Origin: Streptococcus equinus ATCC 9812
GTDB lineage: Bacteria; Bacillota; Bacilli; Lactobacillales; Streptococcaceae
Reading direction: 5' to 3'
Length of the DNA stretch: 49,931 bases
NCBI RefSeq assembly: GCF_000187265.1
Contig: NZ_GL698432.1
Location: forward strand, 1 to 49,931
Made by a program: the position numbers and the translations under genes. The notes under the pieces are model-generated. The model did not search any database. It was not told where the DNA came from and saw nothing but the letters and a program-made list of their open reading frames with translations. How positions within the stretch are numbered: position 1 is the stretch's first letter; each line of letters opens with the position of its first letter. Shown piece by piece: positions 9,199 through 19,171 of this stretch.

Positions 9199-10417
9199 TG
9201 AAAAACTCCTTTGTTTTAAGAATTGCTTCTATTAGTTTATCACAATCTTCTTTCGTATTATAGATATAAAAACTTGCACGCACTGCTGAATGAATTCCTA
9301 GATAAGTAATCAAAGGTTGCGCACAATGATGTCCAGCGCGAACCGCAACACCTTCATAATCAAGTGCTGTCGCTACATCATGTGGATGCAATCCATCAAG
9401 ATTAAATGAAATTACCCCAGTGTGTTGGCTAGGATCCTTAGGACCATAAACTGTTAGTCCTTCAATTGCTTGTAATTTAGGAAGAACATAATCAACAAGT
9501 TCTTGTTCATGTGCATGAACAGCATCTAAACCAAGGTTGTTCAAATAATCAATTGCAGTGCCTAAAGCAATAGCACCAGAAATATTTGGTGTTCCTGCCT
9601 CAAACTTCCAAGGCAACTCTGTCCAAGTCGCTTCTTGTTCATAAACAAAATCAATCATTTCACCACCAAATTCAACAGGTGACATTTGATTAAGAAGTTC
9701 TTCTTTACCGTAAAGAACACCAATACCCGTAGGCCCAAGCATCTTGTGCCCTGAAAATGCAAAAAAGTCACAATCTAAATCTTGAACATCAATTGTCATA
9801 TGCGGAGCAGACTGCGCGCCATCAACAACCATACAAGCTCCAACTTGGTGAGCTAATTTAGCAATTTCTTTAACTGGTTGAATTGAACCTAGAACATTTG
9901 AAACGTGAGCGATGCTGACAAATTTAGTTTTAGTTGAAAGTTTGCTACGCAAATCGTCCATATCCAACTGCCCGTCTTTTAAATAGACATAAACTAATTT
10001 TGCACCTGTTTTTTGACAAACTTGCTGCCAAGGAACAACATTAGCATGGTGCTCTAAAACTGAGATGAGCACTTCATCATCTTTTTGAAGTACTTCTTGC
10101 GCAAAGTGCGCAACCCAATTGAGTCCCGTCGTCGTTCCACGTGTAAACAAGACTTCTTTAGTTGATTTTGCATTAATAAACCGACGTGCTTTTTCACGAC
10201 TTGCTTCATAAGCTGCTGTCGCTCGTTCAGCAAGTGTGTGAACACCACGGTGGACATTAGCATTAATCGTGTGATAATAATCATTAAGTGCATCAAGAAC
10301 TTTTTGTGGTTTCTGAGTTGTTGCTGCATTATCAAGATAAACCAAAGGTTCGTCATTTACAATTTGATTAAGCACCGTAAAGTCTTGAGCAATTTTGTGA
10401 GCATCTAATTTTTTCAT
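9185..10417 (-). CDS. sufS: Cysteine desulfurase SufS
   Basis: PLP enzyme that removes sulfur from cysteine to supply iron-sulfur cluster assembly, with SufU as acceptor. The 410-aa class V aminotransferase fold shows the PLP lysine in SGHKMLGPTG, the HHANVVPWQ segment, and the catalytic cysteine in RAGHHCAQP. A short loop around that Cys marks the group II (SufS) type. It lies one base downstream of the sufD stop. Confidence 0.96.
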   Translation of the reverse strand: MKKLDAHKIAQDFTVLNQIVNDEPLVYLDNAATTQKPQKVLDALNDYYHTINANVHRGVHTLAERATAAYEASREKARRFINAKSTKEVLFTRGTTTGLNWVAHFAQEVLQKDDEVLISVLEHHANVVPWQQVCQKTGAKLVYVYLKDGQLDMDDLRSKLSTKTKFVSIAHVSNVLGSIQPVKEIAKLAHQVGACMVVDGAQSAPHMTIDVQDLDCDFFAFSGHKMLGPTGIGVLYGKEELLNQMSPVEFGGEMIDFVYEQEATWTELPWKFEAGTPNISGAIALGTAIDYLNNLGLDAVHAHEQELVDYVLPKLQAIEGLTVYGPKDPSQHTGVISFNLDGLHPHDVATALDYEGVAVRAGHHCAQPLITYLGIHSAVRASFYIYNTKEDCDKLIEAILKTKEFFNGTF

Positions 10418-10418
10418 A

Positions 10419-11681
10419 TCAGCGTTGCTCCAATTTATTATCTAGCACAGCAATCATTTCGTCACGTACTTCTTTGACAGGAATTTCAGTAATAACAGTA
10501 CCTAAGAAACCACGAATAACTAGGCGCTCTGCTGTTTCCTTATCAATACCACGACTCATCAAATAATACATATCATCTGGGTCAACTTGTCCAATTGATG
10601 CTGCGTGACCTGCTGTGACATCATTTTCATCAATCAATAGAATTGGATTAGCATCTGAACGAGCTTTATCTGAAAGCATGAGAACTCGGCTTTCTTGTTG
10701 GGCGTCTGCTCCCTTAGCTCCTTTGACGATATGTCCAACTCCATTAAAGGTCAATGTACCACGTTCAAGAATAACACCGTGTTGTAAAATGTGCCCAACA
10801 GTATGACAGCCATAGTTTGTAACACGTGTATCAACACCTTGAACTTGGCGTCCAGATGAAGCAGCAACTACTTTAAGATTAGCTTGACTGCCATCACCAT
10901 ACAAATCTGAATCGAAATCAGCAATGACATTGCCTTCATTCATAATACCAAGCGCCCAATCCACTACTGCATCTTTGCCATGATGAGCTCTACGGCTAAT
11001 ATAAGTCGTAACATTTTCGCCCAAACGGTCAATAGCTGAAAACTTCACATGACTTCCGTCCAAAGCAATGACTTCAACAGAAATATTTGCAGTTGCTGTT
11101 GCTTCTCCTTCACCGATTGATTCAAAACGTTCCAAGTAGCTAATGTGACTATTTTTTCCAACTACGATGAGAATATGTTTGTTAAACGGAACATCACTTG
11201 CCTTATCTTGGAAGAAAAGCCCCTCGATTGGTTCTTTAATGTCCACATTATCTGGAACATAAAGCACTGCGGCACTATTAAAGTAAGCAGTGTGATAAGC
11301 AGCTAACTTATCTTCTTTACCTCCACGCGCAGACCCAAAATATTTTTCAATCACTTCTGGAATTTCTTCTAAAGCGCTGTAAAAGTCTGTGAAAACAATA
11401 CCTTTTTCCATCAAGTCCATTGGCAACTGCTCAAGAACAGTCTGTGTTCCAACCTGAACAAGCTTAGGGTTGTCTCCAAGAGCTGTAAAATCAGGAACGT
11501 TAGCAAGTGCTACATTCTCTGAAATTGTTCCATCACCAAGATTCCAACGGTGAAACTTCACACGGTTGATTTCTGGTAACGGTAATTTATCTATATTATC
11601 AAAAGCAGCCAGACGTCGTTCTTGCAACCACAACGGCTCTGCTTTTGCTTGTGAAAAATTTAAAACTAATTCTTTCGTCAT
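10419..11681 (-). CDS. sufD: Fe-S cluster assembly protein SufD
   Basis: Scaffold subunit that pairs with SufB and binds SufC. The 420-aa protein has a helical N-terminal part (QAKAEPLWLQERRLAAFD) and the shared SufBD beta-helix, ending with LMSRGIDKETAERLVIRGFL, which resembles the equivalent end of SufB. It is separated from sufC by 77 bases that hold a hairpin, while the rest of the operon is tightly packed. Confidence 0.95.
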   Translation of the reverse strand: MTKELVLNFSQAKAEPLWLQERRLAAFDNIDKLPLPEINRVKFHRWNLGDGTISENVALANVPDFTALGDNPKLVQVGTQTVLEQLPMDLMEKGIVFTDFYSALEEIPEVIEKYFGSARGGKEDKLAAYHTAYFNSAAVLYVPDNVDIKEPIEGLFFQDKASDVPFNKHILIVVGKNSHISYLERFESIGEGEATATANISVEVIALDGSHVKFSAIDRLGENVTTYISRRAHHGKDAVVDWALGIMNEGNVIADFDSDLYGDGSQANLKVVAASSGRQVQGVDTRVTNYGCHTVGHILQHGVILERGTLTFNGVGHIVKGAKGADAQQESRVLMLSDKARSDANPILLIDENDVTAGHAASIGQVDPDDMYYLMSRGIDKETAERLVIRGFLGTVITEIPVKEVRDEMIAVLDNKLEQR

Positions 11682-11723
11682 AATTTGATGTTTACTCCTT
11701 TTTATATCCTACATACGAGTATC

Positions 11724-11744
11724 GTCTAGGTTAAAACCATAGAC
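11724..11744 (-). repeat. Intra-operon hairpin between sufC and sufD
   Basis: GTCTAGG (11724-11730) pairs with CCATAGAC (11737-11744) with one bulged base and a 6-base loop. It has no T run, so it looks like an mRNA processing or stability element rather than a terminator. Confidence 0.5.
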
Positions 11745-11758
11745 TTTGACATCATCAA

Positions 11759-12529
11759 TTACACTTCTTCTTCGTATTTAATACCGAGTTCTTCGGCAAT
11801 TTTTGCATATCCTTCTTTTTCAAGACGAGCAGCAAGTTCTTCACCGCCTGAAAGGACAACACGTCCATCCATCATAATATGGACAACATCTGGTTTAATG
11901 TAGTTAAGAAGACGTTGGTAGTGCGTGATAATCATGGCACCAAAATTTTCACCACGCATGGCATTGACACCTTTTGACACCACTTTAAGAGCATCGATAT
12001 CAAGACCAGAATCGATTTCATCAAGAAGAGCAAATTTAGGTTCCAACATCAACAGTTGAAGAATTTCATTACGTTTCTTTTCACCACCTGAGAAACCTTC
12101 GTTAAGGTAACGCTCTGCCATTTCTTCTTTCATACCAAGAAATTCCATTTTTTCATCCAATTTTGTGATGAAGTCCATGACAGAAATTTTTTCGTCATCT
12201 TCTTTTCCGGCATTCATAGCTGCACGAATAAACTCAGCATTTGTGATTCCAGGAATTTCAGCTGGGTATTGCATAGCAAGAAATAGTCCAAGACGAGCAC
12301 GTTCATCGACTTCAAGGTCGAGAATATTTTCGCCATCTAGTAAAATTTCACCCTGAGTAACCTCATAGTTTGGGTTTCCCATGATAGCAGCTGAAAGCGT
12401 TGATTTACCAGTCCCGTTAGGACCCATAATCGCAGCAATTTCTCCTGTCTTAAGAGTTAGATTGACACCCTTAAGAATTTCTTTATCTTCAATTGAAACA
12501 TGAAGATTTTTTATTTCAAGTACAGACAT
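11759..12529 (-). CDS. sufC: Fe-S cluster assembly ATPase SufC
   Basis: ABC-type ATPase that drives the SufBCD scaffold; it is not a transporter. The 256-aa protein has Walker A GPNGTGKST, signature FSGGEKKR, Walker B FALLDEIDSGLD and the H-loop ITHYQR, the form characteristic of SufC. It is the first gene of the suf operon, has a GGAGG Shine-Dalgarno 9 bases before the ATG, and is preceded by a TATAAT promoter and a CodY-like box. Confidence 0.96.
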   Translation of the reverse strand: MSVLEIKNLHVSIEDKEILKGVNLTLKTGEIAAIMGPNGTGKSTLSAAIMGNPNYEVTQGEILLDGENILDLEVDERARLGLFLAMQYPAEIPGITNAEFIRAAMNAGKEDDEKISVMDFITKLDEKMEFLGMKEEMAERYLNEGFSGGEKKRNEILQLLMLEPKFALLDEIDSGLDIDALKVVSKGVNAMRGENFGAMIITHYQRLLNYIKPDVVHIMMDGRVVLSGGEELAARLEKEGYAKIAEELGIKYEEEV

Positions 12530-12567
12530 GTGTACATTCCTCCAATTTAAATAAATGCGGCAGTAAC

Positions 12568-12582
12568 TTTTTTCTGAAAATT
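12568..12582 (-). promoter_or_regulatory. CodY-like box in the sufC leader (13/15)
   Basis: The plus strand reads TTTTTTCTGAAAATT against the consensus AATTTTCWGAAAATT, with both mismatches at the left end. It lies between the -10 and the Shine-Dalgarno, where a bound repressor would act as a roadblock. Partly complementary arms (TGCGG and CCGCA) flank it. Confidence 0.5.
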
Positions 12583-12608
12583 ACCGCAGTTCTATAGGGT
12601 TATTAATC

Positions 12609-12617
12609 ATTATATCA
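12609..12617 (-). promoter_or_regulatory. sufC operon promoter (extended -10)
   Basis: TGATATAAT on the minus strand, about 80 bases before the sufC ATG and abutting the wecA terminator. No clear -35 is visible. Confidence 0.6.
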
Positions 12618-12640
12618 AAAAAAAGCCATAGTAGGCTTTT
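12617..12640 (-). terminator. Terminator after wecA
   Basis: AAAAGCC (12621-12627) pairs with GGCTTTT (12634-12640), followed on the minus strand by further T residues. It separates mecA-wecA from suf. Confidence 0.8.
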
Positions 12641-12650
12641 CAATCACTTA

Positions 12651-13814
12651 TTATTTGTTATTTTTACGGTTTTTCCATTTTAGCATGGTTGCCTGACGGT
12701 AATCGCTATTTCCAATAAATTTCAAAACATCAAAGAGCGGTGTACGTCCAACTCCCCAAATTTCAAGTCCCTCGATAAAGACTTCTAATGCAAATGCTAA
12801 GCCAATCATCAAAAGTACTCCACCTATACGGCTAGAAACGTTAAGTAAAAGTGCAATCAATGAAAAAAGAATGGCGATGCCATAAACGACTAAAACAGCA
12901 CCGCGATGTGTGAATCCCATAGCTAACAGACGATGGTGCAGGTGCATCTTATCTGCTTCAGTCACAGGACGTCCAGATAATTTACGACGAATAATTGCAA
13001 CTGTCGTATCTAAAATTGGCACACCAAGAATAATCACCGGTGTTACTACTGCAACTGCTGTTGAATTTTTCAATCCTTGAAGAGACAAGACACCAATCAT
13101 AAATCCAATGAAAAGAGCTCCTGCATCACCAAGATAAATAATCGCTGGATTGTAGTTATATGGGAAAAATCCTGCAATACAAGCAATCAACAGTAGGATT
13201 GTTAATGTTAGATAAAAATCAGTTTGTGGTAAAAAGAAATACGATACCAAAGCCATCGTGATAAGGCTAATGATTGAGACACCACTCACCAAACCATCTA
13301 AGCCATCAATCAGATTCATCGCATTAGTGATAGCAATAATCCAAAAAACTGTTAAGAAGAAGGTCACAACAGAATTAAATTCTAACAGTGGTCCTCCAAA
13401 TGGAATTTTAAAACTATCAAAGCGGAAATCCGTAAATGCCCAAACAATAACAGCGCCAAGAATAATACCTAGCATTTTTGTTTTGGGTTTTAATTCATAA
13501 ATATCATCAATAAATCCAGTCGCCGTAATAATGAATCCACCAATGATAACTGGTAAAACATAATTAAAGTACGAAATTGTCCAAATTGGCTCTTTTAATA
13601 CCATTGGCATAAAGATTAACGAAGAGACCAAGAAAGATAGAAAAATCGCAACTCCACCGCTACTTGGCATAGGGACTTCATTAACCCTACGAGCATTTGG
13701 CTTATCTACGGCACCAACACGAAAAGCAACAAAACGAACAATTGGCGTCAAGAATAGTGACAATAAAAATGCGCCAATTAAAACTAAAACATATTCAATT
13801 GTAAAGGGTGCCAT
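12651..13814 (-). CDS. wecA: Undecaprenyl-phosphate GlcNAc-1-phosphate transferase (WecA/TagO family)
   Basis: Membrane enzyme that starts wall teichoic acid or rhamnose-polysaccharide synthesis by moving GlcNAc-1-P from UDP-GlcNAc to undecaprenyl phosphate. The 387-aa protein has about eleven TM helices and the family motifs: PSSGGVAIF, FIDDIYELKPKTK, NAMNLIDGLDGLVSG, YLGDAGALFIGF and the HLHHRL loop. It starts one base after the mecA stop, an arrangement common in streptococci, so the two are cotranscribed. In streptococci the main product is likely the rhamnose-containing wall polysaccharide, which is inference. Confidence 0.92.
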   Translation of the reverse strand: MAPFTIEYVLVLIGAFLLSLFLTPIVRFVAFRVGAVDKPNARRVNEVPMPSSGGVAIFLSFLVSSLIFMPMVLKEPIWTISYFNYVLPVIIGGFIITATGFIDDIYELKPKTKMLGIILGAVIVWAFTDFRFDSFKIPFGGPLLEFNSVVTFFLTVFWIIAITNAMNLIDGLDGLVSGVSIISLITMALVSYFFLPQTDFYLTLTILLLIACIAGFFPYNYNPAIIYLGDAGALFIGFMIGVLSLQGLKNSTAVAVVTPVIILGVPILDTTVAIIRRKLSGRPVTEADKMHLHHRLLAMGFTHRGAVLVVYGIAILFSLIALLLNVSSRIGGVLLMIGLAFALEVFIEGLEIWGVGRTPLFDVLKFIGNSDYRQATMLKWKNRKNNK

Positions 13815-13815
13815 A

Positions 13816-14577
13816 CTATACTAACTCAATCATTTTTAATTTTGCAACGGCATCATCCGTCAATAGTTCAACTGCGTGCTCTTGCAAGTAAGCACGAGTT
13901 TTTGTACCGGCGCCAGCGTATTCTAACATACGGGCATACATCAAATTTGCATAATAAGAAGGTTGGTTCTGCAAATCAAGCAAAATTGTCATGTAATAAA
14001 CGCCGTCCATCTTGTAAAGTTCAGAAGCTTCTACAGGAAAATCAATCGCTTTAGAAAAAGCAACTGTTGCTTCTAAACTTGGAAAATCTAAGACGTAATG
14101 AACATAATCAGATGGATTTACATCTTCTTCAGGTTCTGTATCTGCTTGCTTAGCGTGCTCTGTCAAGACTTCTTCAACAGCACCTTCCATCATTTCTTCG
14201 ATTTTACCTAATTTTTCATGAGCTTCAGTGTCATCTTTAGCCATCATTGTTTGTTCTAACGTTTTAAAGAATTCTTCTGGTGACATGTTAGACACATCAT
14301 CAAATGCAGCTAAATCTTCAAAATTGATATCTTTGTTAATTTCTGATTTTGTGACAAATACATCAAGATGGTCTTTACGTGGTGTCACACGAAAACTAAG
14401 CATGCCGCTATCTTTAAAATTATCTGGTAAATCTAACTCATCCATTACTGAATAGAAGAACTCTTCTGTCTTTTCTTGCGGAATCAAAAAGTCTTTTAAC
14501 TCCATTCCTCGTTCTTCTAAATCTTCCATACTAATCGTTATTTTTAGCGTTGTCTCGCTAATCTGTTTCATTTCCAT
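13816..14577 (-). CDS. mecA: Adapter protein MecA
   Basis: ClpC adapter that binds substrates, including the competence factor ComX in streptococci, and brings them to ClpCP for degradation. The 253-aa protein has the N-terminal substrate-binding domain ([20 protein letters not shown]), an acidic middle linker ([12 protein letters not shown]) and the C-terminal ClpC-binding domain ([15 protein letters not shown]). It is preceded by a near-consensus promoter and followed by wecA. Confidence 0.94.
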   Translation of the reverse strand: MEMKQISETTLKITISMEDLEERGMELKDFLIPQEKTEEFFYSVMDELDLPDNFKDSGMLSFRVTPRKDHLDVFVTKSEINKDINFEDLAAFDDVSNMSPEEFFKTLEQTMMAKDDTEAHEKLGKIEEMMEGAVEEVLTEHAKQADTEPEEDVNPSDYVHYVLDFPSLEATVAFSKAIDFPVEASELYKMDGVYYMTILLDLQNQPSYYANLMYARMLEYAGAGTKTRAYLQEHAVELLTDDAVAKLKMIELV

Positions 14578-14606
14578 ACTATATACCTCGCACGAGTAGT
14601 CATTTT

Positions 14607-14635
14607 ATTATACAAGAAAAGTTATGTTTTTTCAA
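14607..14635 (-). promoter_or_regulatory. mecA-wecA promoter
   Basis: TTGAAA (14630-14635), a 17-bp spacer and TATAAT (14607-14612) on the minus strand, about 30 bases upstream of the mecA ATG. Confidence 0.8.
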
Positions 14636-14645
14636 TTTATTGGTC

Positions 14646-14673
14646 ACAAAAAGCAGTCCTGATACAGACTGCT
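14646..14673 (-). terminator. Terminator after uppP
   Basis: Perfect 7-bp stem AGCAGTC/GACTGCT (14652-14658 with 14667-14673), followed by TTTTTG on the minus strand. Confidence 0.8.
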
Positions 14674-14679
14674 GCTATT

Positions 14680-15519
14680 TTAAAAGATAAATTTAACAAT
14701 ACTGTAGAGGATAAGAATCGTACCCAAAACGATACGGTACTTACCAAAGACAGTGAAGTCATGTTTTTTAACATAATCAGTCAAGAAGCGGATAACATAC
14801 AAGCTGACAAGGAATGCTGTCACACTTGCTACCATTAAAATCAAGAATTGACTGAAGTTAAGCACGTTACCATCTAAGAAGAACTTAACAGCTTTCAAAC
14901 CACTGTAACCAAACATAGTTGGAATTGCGAGGAAGAATGTAAAATCAGCAGCAACTGAACGGCTTGTTCCCACAATAATAGCACCTAAGATAGTTGCACC
15001 TGAACGGCTTGTTCCTGGTACGATACTAAGGACTTGGAAGCAACCAATCCAAAATGCTGTCAAATAAGGCATACGAGCAAGGTCAGTCACTTCAGGTTCA
15101 ACATTTGCATTACGTTTTTCAATCCAAATGAAAGCAACACCGTAAACAATCAAAGCAATCGCAATCGGAATCATGTAATTGAAATGCGCTTCAAACCAGT
15201 CATCAAATGGCACTGCAATCAAAATTGATGGAATACATGCAATCACAACCTTCAACCAAAGCTGCCAAGTCAATTGAACTTCACGCGCTGTTTTTCCAGG
15301 TTGAAATGGATTCAAACGCTTAAAGTAAATCACAATAACAGCCAAGATTGCTCCCAATTGGATAACAATGTTGAACATATCCAAAAATGCCTTATCTTGA
15401 TTCAATTTGATAAACTCTTGAACCAGAATCAAGTGTCCTGTACTTGACACAGGCAACCACTCTGTAATTCCCTCAACTATCCCCAAAAAGATAGCCTTTA
15501 GTAATTCGAAAAATAACAT
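14680..15519 (-). CDS. uppP: Undecaprenyl-diphosphatase UppP (BacA)
   Basis: Integral membrane phosphatase that recycles undecaprenyl pyrophosphate for wall synthesis and gives background bacitracin tolerance. The 279-aa protein has the paired BacA motifs [18 protein letters not shown] near the N-terminus and [17 protein letters not shown] in the second half, with about eight TM helices. A strong AAGGAG Shine-Dalgarno precedes it. A TATAAT -10 (minus strand, 15548-15553) lies in the short gap after the DUF2207 gene, so it can be transcribed alone. Confidence 0.95.
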   Translation of the reverse strand: MLFFELLKAIFLGIVEGITEWLPVSSTGHLILVQEFIKLNQDKAFLDMFNIVIQLGAILAVIVIYFKRLNPFQPGKTAREVQLTWQLWLKVVIACIPSILIAVPFDDWFEAHFNYMIPIAIALIVYGVAFIWIEKRNANVEPEVTDLARMPYLTAFWIGCFQVLSIVPGTSRSGATILGAIIVGTSRSVAADFTFFLAIPTMFGYSGLKAVKFFLDGNVLNFSQFLILMVASVTAFLVSLYVIRFLTDYVKKHDFTVFGKYRIVLGTILILYSIVKFIF

Positions 15520-15570
15520 AAGCTCTCCTTAATTTAATATCTTCTCAATTATAGCAGATTTGGCTACATT

Positions 15571-17463
15571 TTAAAACGCTCCGCCGCCTCCGCCGCCTCC
15601 ACCGCCGGAGAAGCCGCCACTAGTTCCTGAACTACCAGATGAAACAGAGAAATTCGATGCTGAATCAGCACTGTGGCTAGCAAGTCTTAGTTGATGTGTC
15701 TGCATACCGATTAGATAACCAAGTTCAGAGTCGAACATATAAGCTGCTTCGCTTGCGAGTTTAATATCATGAATTGCAAGATATTTTTGAACTTGCTTAG
15801 CATAGCCAAACAATGTCGCATACACTAAGATTCGATTCCAAACAATGACTCCTTGCCAATCAACTTTGTCAAATTTATTAATATCACGCATCATATTAGT
15901 AAAACTAACCCAAGATTGAATACGTTCTTGCCCCTCAGCTGTTATTGCTCCGTGAACATCATAATAATCAGCTTTTCTTATAACTACAACTAAACTCAAG
16001 ATTACCAAAAGCAACAAGAATCCGTAACCAAGAAAAGCAAGGTTTAAGTTAAAGATTAGATAAACTAAACCAACAACAATTAGTAGTAATGAAATAAACA
16101 AAAGACCTTTTGCGTATTCAAATTTCTTTGCAGCTTCATCTGATAAATCTTCACGAATCGCTGGTAAAGCTTTTTGCGAAATTTCTTTATCAACTAAGCT
16201 AGTGATTTTCTCAAGTTTTCCTAGATAACGGTTGTTAAAATCATCGCCGAGCTTGTTTAGTTTTGCTTCCAATGTGTGACCTTTGTATTTCTTCTTGTAA
16301 CTATCAACCAAATCATCATCAAAACGATAATCCGAAAACAAATCTTCAATTTTCACCGTTTTTCTCTTACCAAATGCCATATCAAGAACTTCAGCCTCAT
16401 ATTTTGTCATTGGTTTATCTGGGTGACAAGTCAACTCTTGGTCCTCAGCTGTAATGATTTTACGGTCAATCAAATCAAGCAAAGTTGCCTGCATAGCTGT
16501 TTCAAATTTAAATTTCTGTGGAATTGAGCTTCCCTTAGTATCCGTATCTTCTAAATCTGCATCATATATATACTGCATCACTAATAACGGTGACCAATCT
16601 TCTGGTGCCTCATAAGAATGGATATCTCGACTAAACTTCTCATGTGCTTTAGCTATTTGATTTCCCATAAAGAAAAGAACACAAGCTGAAACAATCATAA
16701 CCCCAATGATTGATGGAACAACATAAAACAGAGTCGTTTTCAACAATTGAGTTTTTCTAGCAATCTTTTGCTCTTGCTTAGTAATTGCTGCTTTCTTCTT
16801 ACCTGCTAAAGTTACAGGATTGGTCAAAATATCTTTATCCCAATAAGCATGCAATTCTAATTTACCATCTACATGGCTAGCTGTAATTTGGTAACCATCA
16901 GCTTGTTTTTTTACAAGGGTGGATTTTAAGTAACCTCTATGTGCCCAAAGCTTGCGGTTAGAAGTTAGCCTATCTGTTATCACTGTAAAAGTCACATGTT
17001 TTAAAGTTTCATCCCAATCACTGATTGGCACCCAGTTTAACTCAGCAACATCCTGATACGGAAATAACAGATTTGCCAACTTCCAATGCAATTTAACAAC
17101 GACAATATCTCCGCCCCTTCCTGAATTATAGATTTTCACCTGGTAACCATCACCAAGGTCTTTAATCTCAGAACGAACAGTCTTATCAACACCGTTAACT
17201 TGCGCAAAAATTTCTGGATTCTTATCAACAGTAAAACCATCTGGCATATGCCCAGCCTCACCAAGTGTCACAATCTGCCCATTATACGATGAATCAAAAT
17301 CATAAGTAATTGTCTGATAAAAATCAGCTGTATTATCGTCATGAATTGTCAAAACACCATCGTAATCGCTAATACTATAGTCTACATCACTATCAGCAAT
17401 GACAGGTATAGCCAATCCCAAAAATGCGACGATGGCAATCAAAAATGGTCTTAATTTTTTCAT
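15571..17463 (-). CDS. DUF2207 membrane protein with signal peptide and Gly-rich tail
   Basis: Function unknown. The 630-aa protein has a signal peptide (MKKLRPFLIAIVAFLGLAIPVIA), an extracytoplasmic beta-rich N-terminal domain of the DUF2207 type up to about residue 225, a TM helix (TTLFYVVPSIIGVMIVSACVL), a cytoplasmic region with winged-helix-like character (LLDLIDRKIITAEDQELTC), two adjacent TM helices and a final cytoplasmic part. The C-terminus is low complexity, Ser/Gly then nine Gly residues before AF. It stands between uppP and the divergent glnPH, so an envelope role is plausible but only from context. Confidence 0.85.
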   Translation of the reverse strand: MKKLRPFLIAIVAFLGLAIPVIADSDVDYSISDYDGVLTIHDDNTADFYQTITYDFDSSYNGQIVTLGEAGHMPDGFTVDKNPEIFAQVNGVDKTVRSEIKDLGDGYQVKIYNSGRGGDIVVVKLHWKLANLLFPYQDVAELNWVPISDWDETLKHVTFTVITDRLTSNRKLWAHRGYLKSTLVKKQADGYQITASHVDGKLELHAYWDKDILTNPVTLAGKKKAAITKQEQKIARKTQLLKTTLFYVVPSIIGVMIVSACVLFFMGNQIAKAHEKFSRDIHSYEAPEDWSPLLVMQYIYDADLEDTDTKGSSIPQKFKFETAMQATLLDLIDRKIITAEDQELTCHPDKPMTKYEAEVLDMAFGKRKTVKIEDLFSDYRFDDDLVDSYKKKYKGHTLEAKLNKLGDDFNNRYLGKLEKITSLVDKEISQKALPAIREDLSDEAAKKFEYAKGLLFISLLLIVVGLVYLIFNLNLAFLGYGFLLLLVILSLVVVIRKADYYDVHGAITAEGQERIQSWVSFTNMMRDINKFDKVDWQGVIVWNRILVYATLFGYAKQVQKYLAIHDIKLASEAAYMFDSELGYLIGMQTHQLRLASHSADSASNFSVSSGSSGTSGGFSGGGGGGGGGAF

Positions 17464-17539
17464 GATCTCCTACTCCTTTCTCATAACACTATTTTATCAT
17501 AATATATTGTATAAATATTCTATTTTAAAGCTTATCGTG

Positions 17540-17568
17540 TTGAAATCAAGACCCATTTCATGTAAAAT
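17540..17568 (+). promoter_or_regulatory. glnPH-glnQ promoter
   Basis: TTGAAA (17540-17545), a 17-bp spacer and TAAAAT (17563-17568), 31 bases before the ATG. The Shine-Dalgarno is GGAG. Confidence 0.75.
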
Positions 17569-17599
17569 GGTAAGGTATAAGAATAGACAGGAGTCTTAA

Positions 17600-19171
17600 A
17601 TGAAAAAGTTACTTTTAAGTTGTTTTGCAGCCCTTCTTCTTCTCTTTGGAGGAATGACTAGCATACACGCTGACGAATATCTTCGTGTCGGGATGGAGGC
17701 AGCCTACGCTCCATTTAACTGGACACAAGATGATGATTCTAATGGAGCTGTTCCTATCGAAGGAACTAGCCAGTACGCTAACGGATACGATGTCCAAATA
17801 GCTAAGAAAATAGCAGATAGCTTAGGCAAGGAACTCCTCGTTGTCAAAACTACTTGGACAGGACTAATTCCAGCGCTTACTTCCGGAAAGATTGACATGA
17901 TTGCTGCCGGAATGAGTCCTACAGCTGAACGTAAGAAAGAAATTGCATTCTCAGACAGTTACTATACAAGTTCACCAGTTATCGTTGTTTCTAAAAAAGG
18001 TGATTTTGCACAAGCCACTTCACTCAAAGACTTTGCCGGTGCAAAATTAACATCTCAACAAGGTGTTTACCTTTACAACTTGATTGACCAAATCAAAGAC
18101 GCTTCAAAAGAAACAGCCATGGGTGACTTCAACCAAATGCGTCAAGCACTTGAATCTGGTATCATCGATGGTTATGTTTCTGAACGTCCTGATGCTATCT
18201 CTGCCGAAAATGCTAACAGCGACTTCAAGATGGTTGCATTTGAAGATGGCAAAGGTTTTGCAACATCTAAATCCGATACAGCTATCGCAGTTGGACTTCG
18301 CAAAAATGATACTGAAACCCTTGCAAAAGTAAATGCTGTTTTAGCTAGTATTTCTGACGATGACCGCCTAGCTCTCATGGATGACATGATTGAAAAACAA
18401 CCAGCAGACAACTCTTCAGACAATACTAACAGCAACTTCTTTTCAGATATGTGGAGTATCTTCAAGAAAAACTGGAGCCAATTCCTACGCGGTGCAGGAG
18501 TCACACTTCTCATCTCTATCATTGGTACAGTTGTTGGTCTTTTCATCGGTCTTTTGATTGGTGTCTTCCGCACAGCTCCAAAAGCTGCCAACAAATTCCT
18601 TGCTGGTCTTCAAAAAGCATTTGGCTGGTTACTTAGTGTTTATATCGAAATCTTCCGTGGTACACCGATGATTGTACAAGCTATGGTTATCTACTACGGT
18701 ACTGCTCAAGCCTTCGGTATTTCAATCGACCGTACAATTGCAGCCATCTTCATCGTATCAATCAACACTGGTGCTTACATGAGTGAAATCGTTCGTGGCG
18801 GTATCTTCGCTGTTGATAAAGGTCAGTTCGAAGCTGCTACTGCACTTGGATTCACACACGCTCAAACAATGCGCAAAATCGTTCTTCCTCAAGTTGTTCG
18901 CAACATCTTGCCAGCAACTGGTAACGAATTTGTCATCAATATTAAAGACACTTCAGTATTGAATGTTATCTCAGTTGTTGAACTTTACTTCTCAGGTAAT
19001 ACCGTTGCAACACAAACATATCAATACTTCCAAACATTCACTATTATCGCGATTATCTACTTTGTTCTCACCTTTACAGTGACACGCATCTTGCGCTTCA
19101 TCGAACGTCGCTTCGATGCTGACACTTACACAACTGGTGCTAACCAAAACCAAACGAAAGAGGTGAAATAA
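17600..19171 (+). CDS. glnP: Glutamine-type ABC transporter, fused substrate-binding protein and permease
   Basis: Imports polar amino acids, probably glutamine or glutamate. It is a natural fusion typical of streptococci and lactococci. Residues 1 to about 24 are a signal sequence. Residues about 25-275 are a type 3 (His/Glu/Gln family) binding domain ([28 protein letters not shown]). A linker and a permease domain of the HisMQ type follow, with [20 protein letters not shown] as the ATPase-contact loop. The 523-aa length suits a single binding domain; some homologs have two. glnQ follows with a one-base overlap. Confidence 0.93.
   Translation: MKKLLLSCFAALLLLFGGMTSIHADEYLRVGMEAAYAPFNWTQDDDSNGAVPIEGTSQYANGYDVQIAKKIADSLGKELLVVKTTWTGLIPALTSGKIDMIAAGMSPTAERKKEIAFSDSYYTSSPVIVVSKKGDFAQATSLKDFAGAKLTSQQGVYLYNLIDQIKDASKETAMGDFNQMRQALESGIIDGYVSERPDAISAENANSDFKMVAFEDGKGFATSKSDTAIAVGLRKNDTETLAKVNAVLASISDDDRLALMDDMIEKQPADNSSDNTNSNFFSDMWSIFKKNWSQFLRGAGVTLLISIIGTVVGLFIGLLIGVFRTAPKAANKFLAGLQKAFGWLLSVYIEIFRGTPMIVQAMVIYYGTAQAFGISIDRTIAAIFIVSINTGAYMSEIVRGGIFAVDKGQFEAATALGFTHAQTMRKIVLPQVVRNILPATGNEFVINIKDTSVLNVISVVELYFSGNTVATQTYQYFQTFTIIAIIYFVLTFTVTRILRFIERRFDADTYTTGANQNQTKEVK

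Noticed and set aside
11700..11760. A 9-codon ORF after sufC
   Set aside because: No ribosome site; it lies across a hairpin and is too short to support.
15571..15660. GC-rich GGN repeats as a transferred segment
   Set aside because: They encode the Gly-rich tail of the DUF2207 protein, which is common in that family.
17600..19171. Binding protein and permease in one frame as an artefact
   Set aside because: Fused GlnPH proteins are normal in streptococci and lactococci.
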